DNA of 27,505 nucleotides from Streptosporangiaceae bacterium. GTDB lineage: Bacteria; Actinomycetota; Actinomycetes; Streptosporangiales; Streptosporangiaceae. Below the pieces are notes generated by a model. That model was not told where the DNA came from, did no database searches, and saw only the letters and a program-made list of their open reading frames with translations. The translations under genes and the position numbers were made by a program. Numbering within the stretch: the first letter of the stretch is position 1; the number at the start of each line of letters is the position of its first letter. Location: NCBI GenBank assembly GCA_030041195.1, contig JASHOI010000453.1:1-27505 (forward strand), written 5' to 3'. This document shows, piece by piece, positions 22,851 through 27,505 of this stretch.

Positions 22851-23909
22851 TCAGTCCCCGCCGTCGTCGCGGCCCTCGCGGCTGCGCAGCAGCCGCCGCA
22901 GCGAGTCCAGCCGGGCGGCCAGGGCGCCGGTGTCATCGTGCTCGCTGACCCAGGCGTCCAGGGCGCAGTCGTCGCCGAGGTGGGAGCAGTTCGGCGGGCA
23001 GTTCGCGAGCCCGTCGGCCAGGTCGGGGAAGGCCTGCAGCACCCGGTCCGCCGAGATGTGCCCGAGGCCGAAGCTCCGCAATCCGGGCGTGTCGATGATC
23101 CAGCCACCGCCCCGGAGCCGCAGCGCGACCACCGACGATGAGGTGTGGCGGCCGCGCCCGGTGACCGGGCTCACCGTGCCCACGGCCCGTCCTGCGTCCG
23201 GGATCAGGGCGTTGACCAGGGTCGACTTGCCCACGCCGGAATGGCCGACGAGAACGCTGATCCGGTCGGCCAGCAGCGCCCGCAGCTCGCCGGTCACGGC
23301 TTCGGTCAGCGGCCGGCCGCTGACCAGGTAGCGGATGCCGAGCGGCGCGTAGACCGCGAGGATGTCGTCGGGAGCTGCCAGGTCCGCCTTGGTCAGAATC
23401 AGCAGCGGGTCAAGCCCGGCGTCGTAGGCGGCGACCAGGAAGCGGTCGATGAGCCGGGGCCGTGGCGGCGGGTTCGCCAGCGCGGTGACGATCCCGAGCT
23501 GGTCGGCGTTGGCCACGATCACGCGCTCTACCGGGTCGGTGTCGTCGGCCGAGCGGCGCAGCACCGACGTGCGGGGCGCAACCCGGACGATGCGGGCCAG
23601 CGTTCCCGCATCGCCGGAGACGTCGCCGGCCAGGCTGACCCGGTCCCCGACCACGACGCTGCCGCGGACGAGCTCGCGGGCCTTGATGGCGGTGACCTGA
23701 TCACCCGCGGCGTCGCCGCTCGTGAGCACGCAGGTGTACCTGCCGCGGTCGACGGCGATCACGAACGCATCGGCCGCGTCCTCGTGAGCTGGCCTGCGCC
23801 GGGTGCGCGGCCGCGAGCCCCGCCCGGGGCGCACCCGGACATCGTCCTCGTCGAGGTCGGGACGCCTGGCCGGCCTGCTCAGGGCGACCGCTCCCACATG
23901 GCGGACCAC
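22851..23909 (-). CDS. rsgA: ribosome small-subunit-dependent GTPase A
   Basis: This 352-aa circularly permuted GTPase assists late 30S subunit assembly. Domains in order are an OB-fold (about 45-115), then the permuted G motifs with G4 LTKAD (172-176), the P-loop GHSGVGKST (222-230), the switch region around GRGRHTSS, and G3 DTPG (273-276). The C-terminal zinc site is C304, C308, H310 and C315 (CPPNCSHLGDDC). GTG at 23909 would overlap the aroA end by 31 bases; GTG at 23897 is an alternative. The DEDDVRVRPGRGSRPRT segment that Streptomyces homologues share begins near residue 20, so a few N-terminal residues are uncertain. It is probably cotranscribed with aroA. Confidence 0.93.
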   Translation of the reverse strand: MVRHVGAVALSRPARRPDLDEDDVRVRPGRGSRPRTRRRPAHEDAADAFVIAVDRGRYTCVLTSGDAAGDQVTAIKARELVRGSVVVGDRVSLAGDVSGDAGTLARIVRVAPRTSVLRRSADDTDPVERVIVANADQLGIVTALANPPPRPRLIDRFLVAAYDAGLDPLLILTKADLAAPDDILAVYAPLGIRYLVSGRPLTEAVTGELRALLADRISVLVGHSGVGKSTLVNALIPDAGRAVGTVSPVTGRGRHTSSSVVALRLRGGGWIIDTPGLRSFGLGHISADRVLQAFPDLADGLANCPPNCSHLGDDCALDAWVSEHDDTGALAARLDSLRRLLRSREGRDDGGD

Positions 23910-25252
23910 ATCCTGGTGAAGGCCGGGAACGTCTTCCCGACTGTCGCGGCGTTGCCGACCGCCAGGCCGCCCGGAAGGGCCAGGCCGAGCACGGCGGCGG
24001 CCATTACCAGGCGGTGGTCGTCGTGGCTGGCGAAGACGGCCCCGTCAGCCCGCAGCGGGCGTGGCCGGATCTCCAGGCCGTCGTCGTGGTCCCTGACATC
24101 CCCGCCGAGCGCGCCGATCTCGGCGGCCAGCGCGGCCAGCCGGTCGCTCTCGTGCGTGCGCATGTGCCCGATGCCGGTGAACACCGACGGAGAATCGGCC
24201 AGCGCGGCGAGCGCGGTGAGCACCGGGACGATCTCGCTGACGTCACGCAGGTCCGCGACGAGGCCGCGGATCGTTCCCGCCCCGGTGACCCGCATCCCGT
24301 TGCCGGTCATCGAGCAGTCGGCGCCCATCTGGCTGAGGAAGTCCAGGATCTGGCCGGCCGGTTGCAGGCTCCGCCGTGGCCAGCCCGTGATCGTCACGGA
24401 CCCCCCGGTCACCAGGGCCGCGGCGAGGAACGGCGCGGCGTTGGACAGATCCGGCTCCACCGCCACGGCGGATGGCCGCAGTTCGCCAGGGTGTACCTGC
24501 CACAGATCGGGAACCGACGTCCCGCGTCCGGTGATCCACGTCTCCACGTGCGCCCCGGCGTCGCGCAGCATCTGTACCGTCATCGCGATGTGCGGCGCGG
24601 AAGGGACCCGGGGGCCCTCGTGGCGCACCTCGGCGCCCTTGTCGTACCGGGGCGCGGCCAGCAGCAGCCCGGAGACGAGCTGCGAGGAGCCGGAGGCGTC
24701 CAGCGTGACCGTGCCGCCCCTGATCGAGCCCCGGCCGCGGACGACGAACGGCACGCTGCCGCGGCCGCCATCGTCGATCACCGCGCCGAGGTCCCGGAGG
24801 GCCGCGAGCAGCGGGCCGACCGGCCGCTGCGCCGCCCGGGCATCTCCGGTGAACTCAACGTTGGCCGAGGTCAGCACCGCCACCGGCGGAACGAAGCGCA
24901 GCACGGTCCCGGCGTTGCCGACGTTGACGACGGCTGCGCCGCCGACCCTGCCCGGGGTCACCCGCCAGACCGCCGGCTCGTCGGGTTCGGCGGCCAGGCC
25001 CTCCCCGGGCGCGCCGTCCTCGTCGATCGCCGCTCCGAGCCCGCGCAGCGCCGCGGCCATCAGCCGCGTGTCCCTGGCCCGCAGCGGATTGGTGATCACG
25101 GTCGGGCCGTCCGCGAGCGCGGCCAGGATCAGCGCGCGGTTGGTCACCGACTTCGACCCCGGAGGCCGCAGCCGGGCACGCACCGGCCCGGCCGCCGCTG
25201 GCGCACGCCAGTCCGGGGCCGGACCGCGTTCCGGATCCGCATCAGGGTGCAT
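23879..25252 (-). CDS. aroA: 3-phosphoshikimate 1-carboxyvinyltransferase (EPSP synthase)
   Basis: This 457-aa enzyme joins phosphoenolpyruvate to shikimate-3-phosphate, the sixth step of the shikimate pathway. Landmarks are PPGSKSVTNRALILAALA (30-47, with K34 and R39 at the phosphate site), GNAGTVLRF (112-120), SSQLVSGLLLAAP, EPDLSNAAPFLAAA, RTHESDRLAALAAEI and GKTFPAFTRMW at the end. The NAGTVLR loop, where glyphosate tolerance is usually determined, has no obvious deviation that I can interpret. ATG at 25252 gives MHPDADPERG. It has no ribosome-binding site, but TACGCT lies six bases upstream, compatible with leaderless initiation. It overlaps the rsgA start on the same strand. Confidence 0.96.
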   Translation of the reverse strand: MHPDADPERGPAPDWRAPAAAGPVRARLRPPGSKSVTNRALILAALADGPTVITNPLRARDTRLMAAALRGLGAAIDEDGAPGEGLAAEPDEPAVWRVTPGRVGGAAVVNVGNAGTVLRFVPPVAVLTSANVEFTGDARAAQRPVGPLLAALRDLGAVIDDGGRGSVPFVVRGRGSIRGGTVTLDASGSSQLVSGLLLAAPRYDKGAEVRHEGPRVPSAPHIAMTVQMLRDAGAHVETWITGRGTSVPDLWQVHPGELRPSAVAVEPDLSNAAPFLAAALVTGGSVTITGWPRRSLQPAGQILDFLSQMGADCSMTGNGMRVTGAGTIRGLVADLRDVSEIVPVLTALAALADSPSVFTGIGHMRTHESDRLAALAAEIGALGGDVRDHDDGLEIRPRPLRADGAVFASHDDHRLVMAAAVLGLALPGGLAVGNAATVGKTFPAFTRMWSAMWERSP

Positions 25253-25411
25253 GGTGCGAGCGTACTGGCCGGCGTTATCGGTGCGCAGCGCCTGATGAGG
25301 GGCGCCTTCGGGACTTGGCGACGATCCGCATGCATGACCGGCGCGAGGCCGGGGAACTGCACCTTGGTCACGAAACTGTTTGACCGGCCGGGCCGAGAAA
25401 CTTCCGACCGA

Positions 25412-25503
25412 GGTTTGGCAAACCCGGATGTTGGCTATTAACTGGCACAATCTGTGCTCACCACTGCCGCGGAGAGCACAACTGCGGGGAACCGACTCCC
25501 CGC
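25412..25503. promoter_or_regulatory. leader region of the YedK gene with three inverted repeats
   Basis: The 278-base gap between aroA and the YedK-like gene holds three perfect inverted repeats. They are GGTTTG-G-CAAACC (25412-25424), TGTGCTC...GAGCACA with a 14-base loop (25453-25480), and GCGGGGA-ACCGAC-TCCCCGC (25484-25503), just ahead of the ribosome-binding site. A TATTAA stretch at 25436-25441 could be part of a -10 region. No LexA-type palindrome was found. Function is inferred from position only. Confidence 0.3.
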
Positions 25504-25530
25504 TGACCCCCAAGCGGTCAAGGTGAGGAC

Positions 25531-26442
25531 ATGTGTGGCCGGTATGCGTCTGCGCGTAAGCGCATAGAACTCCTGGAGGAGTTCCGCATCGAGCGCGACC
25601 GTGTCTCCGAGCCGCTCGAGCCCGATTACAACGTGGCGCCCACGAAGCGGGTCTATTCGGTGGTCACCCGCGACGCCGGCTCCTCGCAGCCCGCTGGCAT
25701 CGCACGTGAGCTGCGCGTAGTTCGCTGGGGTCTGGTGCCGTTCTGGGCGAAGGATCCCAAGATCGGCAGCCGCCTGATCAACGCCAGAGCCGAGACCGTG
25801 GACTCCAAGCCCGCGTTCCGGCACGCGTTCAAGCGCCAGCGGTGCCTGCTGCCCGCTGACGGCTACTACGAGTGGCAGCGCCCGGACGGCAGCAGCGGGG
25901 ATGAGCCGGGCGGCAGGGGCGGCGGCGGGGGCGGGCTGGGCGGGAGGGCCGGGCCGGGCGGGAGGGCCGGGCCGGGCGGGGCTAAACAGCCGTACTACAT
26001 CACCAGCGGCGACGGCGGCCCGCTGGCCTTCGCGGGCCTGTACGAACTGTGGCGGGACGCCGCGCTGCCGGACGATCATGACCGCGCATGGCTGTGGACG
26101 GCCACGATCATCACCACGAGCGCCCCGGACGAGCTGGGCAAGATCCACGACAGGATGCCGATGGTGATCGAGCCACGCCGCTGGTCGGACTGGCTCGATC
26201 CGGCGAACGACGACCCCGCCGACCTGCTGGCCCTGCTGGCTCCCGCGGCCTCCGGCGGGCTGATCTCGTTTCCGGTGTCGACGGCCGTTAATTCGGTCCG
26301 GAACAACGGCCCGGAGCTCATCGAGCGCATCGAGTTGGGCGCAGGAGGCCCCGACCGGGGCGCACCCACCGCCGGCTCCCGCAGATCCCGGAGCGCGGCG
26401 TCCCAAGGAGCCTCTGGCAGCGTTCCCGACAAGCTGCTGTAA
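25531..26442 (+). CDS. SOS response-associated peptidase (YedK/HMCES, SRAP family)
   Basis: This 303-aa protein forms a DNA-protein crosslink at abasic sites in single-stranded DNA through its N-terminal cysteine, protecting the genome. Key residues are C2 (exposed after Met removal; MCGRYA), N34 in YNVAPT, N84 in INARAET, E114 in GYYEW and H206 in KIHDRMP. The core ends near residue 270 and a serine/arginine-rich tail follows. It is longer than E. coli YedK (about 222 aa) because of a glycine-rich insertion at about 122-150 and the tail. ATG at 25531 has AGGTGAGG just upstream. It diverges from aroA. Confidence 0.93.
   Translation: MCGRYASARKRIELLEEFRIERDRVSEPLEPDYNVAPTKRVYSVVTRDAGSSQPAGIARELRVVRWGLVPFWAKDPKIGSRLINARAETVDSKPAFRHAFKRQRCLLPADGYYEWQRPDGSSGDEPGGRGGGGGGLGGRAGPGGRAGPGGAKQPYYITSGDGGPLAFAGLYELWRDAALPDDHDRAWLWTATIITTSAPDELGKIHDRMPMVIEPRRWSDWLDPANDDPADLLALLAPAASGGLISFPVSTAVNSVRNNGPELIERIELGAGGPDRGAPTAGSRRSRSAASQGASGSVPDKLL
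25938..25980 (+). repeat. 18-base tandem repeat inside the YedK gene
   Basis: Two exact copies of an 18-base GC-only unit (25938-25955 and 25956-25973) are followed by seven bases of a third. The unit is in frame and adds two GGRAGP hexapeptides within a glycine-rich insertion. Replication slippage could change copy number without breaking the frame. Confidence 0.8.
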
Positions 26443-26525
26443 CGCCAGAGCCTGAAACCCCGGCCTGGCGGCAATGACGCCAATCGGCGCTGCTGGGCCT
26501 TATGCGGATAGGAGGTGGGTATCGG

Positions 26526-26876
26526 ATGGATACCGCCACCGCTCGCAAGCGCCTGGAAGAGATCCGAGGCGAGCTCGAACGGTCCATCGCGGTGCTCAGG
26601 GGAGAGGCGGAACAGGACGAGCGCGTCTCGGACTACCCGCAGGACCCTGCCGACGCCGGTGCCAATCTCTCCGAATCGGAGCGCACCCAGGCTGTCCTCC
26701 ACGTGGCCAGGACGCAGCACTCCCAGGTGCTGGACGCCCTGCACCGTATTGAGGCCGGCACGTACGGGACCTGCGTCGACTGTGGTAACGGGGTTCCCGA
26801 AGGCCGGCTCGAGGCGAAACCGGAGGCTGCCCGCTGCGTGAACTGCCAGGCGAAATGGGCCCGGCTCCGGCGGTGA
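26526..26876 (+). CDS. DksA/TraR C4-type zinc-finger protein
   Basis: This 116-aa protein has an N-terminal helical hairpin (about 5-75) and a C4 zinc finger with C83-x-x-C86 and C104-x-x-C107 (GTCVDCGNGV...ARCVNCQAK). DksA/TraR proteins enter the RNA polymerase secondary channel and modulate initiation, often with ppGpp. The acidic tip residues of E. coli DksA are not obvious here, so the mode of action may differ. ATG at 26526 has a strong GGAGGTGG seven bases upstream, decisive over an in-frame ATG at 26502. It lies directly upstream of the sigR promoter. Confidence 0.9.
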   Translation: MDTATARKRLEEIRGELERSIAVLRGEAEQDERVSDYPQDPADAGANLSESERTQAVLHVARTQHSQVLDALHRIEAGTYGTCVDCGNGVPEGRLEAKPEAARCVNCQAKWARLRR

Positions 26877-26886
26877 GGACCCGGCT

Positions 26887-26912
26887 GGAATGAAGCCACG
26901 ACGGGGCGTGTT
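26887..26912 (+). promoter_or_regulatory. SigR-type promoter upstream of sigR
   Basis: GGAAT (26887-26891) and GTT (26910-26912) are separated by exactly 18 bases, a full match to the consensus GGAAT-N18-GTT recognised by SigR of Streptomyces and SigH of mycobacteria. It begins ten bases after the DksA/TraR stop and would start transcription near 26919, upstream of sigR. Confidence 0.75.
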
Positions 26913-27089
26913 GCAACGCGTGTGTCTCTAGTAAGCAGCCCGCCGCGTGACCACACTCCGATCGTGGATGGCGCCTCGATGGTGATGGCGCGCGAGTTCG
27001 GCGGGCCCGGCGTTGTATCCTCCGGCCGAGGCAATTGGCAGGGCGGAAGGTGGCCAGGGGGCCGCTCGCAGCCAGAAATCGCGGAGGAG

Positions 27090-27505
27090 GTGAGTCCGGT
27101 CCCAGAGACGCTGGAGGAGCGCAGCGAGCGCTTCGAGCATGATGTCTTGCCGTATCTGGATCAGCTGTATGCGGCGGGGATGCGGATGACCCGGAACCCG
27201 GCCGACGCTGAGGACCTGGTGCAGGAGACCTTCGCCAAGGCGTACGCGTCCTTCCATCAGTTCCAGGAGGGGACGAACCTCAAGGCCTGGCTGTTCCGGA
27301 TCCTCACCAATACGTTCATCAACACCTACCGCAAGCGGCAGCGTGAGCCGCAGCGCGCTGGCAACGAGGAGATCGAGGACTGGCAGCTCGCCAGGGCCGC
27401 GTCGCACAGCTCGGCCGGACTGAAGTCCGCGGAGGCCGAGGCGCTCGAGCGGCTCCCGGACTCCGACGTCAAGGAAGCGCTGCAGGCTCTGCCCGAGGAG
27501 TTCCG
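27090..27505 (+). CDS. sigR: ECF RNA polymerase sigma factor SigR (5' part)
   Basis: This is the first 138 codons of an ECF sigma factor; the gene runs out of the window. The translation contains region 2 with [25 protein letters not shown] and the very characteristic block [22 protein letters not shown], then [23 protein letters not shown] and [17 protein letters not shown]. This is nearly the Streptomyces SigR sequence as I recall it. SigR directs the thiol-oxidative stress response and is held by a zinc anti-sigma factor (RsrA), whose gene should follow outside the window. GTG at 27090 matches the short form, but its only purine-rich sequence overlaps it. The frame stays open upstream to ATG 26985 and ATG 26979, allowing a 37-residue extension like the long isoform in Streptomyces. 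Confidence 0.92.
   Translation, partial: MSPVPETLEERSERFEHDVLPYLDQLYAAGMRMTRNPADAEDLVQETFAKAYASFHQFQEGTNLKAWLFRILTNTFINTYRKRQREPQRAGNEEIEDWQLARAASHSSAGLKSAEAEALERLPDSDVKEALQALPEEF

Noticed and set aside
23145..25295. 716-codon open frame antisense to aroA and rsgA
   Set aside because: It is long only because high-GC shadow frames lack stops. Both minus-strand genes have full catalytic motifs and this frame has no recognisable domain.
25253..25530. LexA (SOS) box before the YedK-like gene
   Set aside because: No TCGAAC-N4-GTTCGA-like palindrome was found; the repeats present have different sequences.
25938..25980. CRISPR-like or mobile repeat
   Set aside because: The copies are direct tandem, spacer-free, in frame and only 18 bases long; this is a coding minisatellite.
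26928..27407. Minus-strand 159-codon frame over sigR
   Set aside because: The plus strand encodes an unmistakable SigR region 2 here.

Overview
The window is very GC-rich with strong G/C at third codon positions, GTG and TTG starts, and several starts without a Shine-Dalgarno sequence. It also holds a SigR-type sigma factor, an MDMPI/DinB-fold protein of the mycothiol kind and a LysE exporter. Together these point to an actinomycete (Actinomycetota), perhaps near Streptomycetales/Streptosporangiales. The genus cannot be read from the sequence. I saw no rRNA, tRNA, CRISPR array, transposase or integrase, so this looks like an ordinary chromosomal segment with accessory cassettes.

Layout. 1-6000: a luciferase-like flavin oxidoreductase, a Tat-exported phosphoesterase/phospholipase C, a DUF445 membrane protein, a small membrane protein and mannose-6-phosphate isomerase. 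6037-10627: an aromatic catabolic block consisting of an APC permease, Rieske dioxygenase alpha and beta subunits, a 102-aa companion and a cis-dihydrodiol dehydrogenase-like SDR. The last four are translationally coupled and have their own candidate promoter/operator. 10648-16000: a four-helix membrane protein, a membrane-anchored CbxX/CfqX AAA+ ATPase, an APH-fold phosphotransferase coupled to an 83-aa protein, a GNAT acetyltransferase, a LysE exporter and an MDMPI-like protein. 15931-17025: an M20 peptidase.

17145-19650 is the most unusual part. A MauE-like redox membrane protein and a MauD-like CxxC thioredoxin protein are coupled to each other and followed by a Tat-exported, cysteine-rich thaumatin-like protein fused to a CBM6 carbohydrate-binding module. 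I read this as a dedicated disulfide-maturation pair with its own cell-wall-active secreted substrate, in the way MauE/MauD serve the methylamine dehydrogenase light chain.

19800-27505 is mostly housekeeping and stress: a truncated GNAT-like fragment, a two-CBS-domain protein behind three near-identical GC-rich boxes, a hisN-type phosphatase, an aldo/keto reductase, rsgA, aroA, a YedK/HMCES-type DNA-protein crosslink protein, a DksA/TraR zinc-finger protein and the 5' part of sigR. A perfect match to the SigR promoter consensus (GGAAT-N18-GTT) lies upstream of sigR, implying autoregulation. The aroA-rsgA-hisN-sigR neighbourhood resembles what I recall for Streptomyces.
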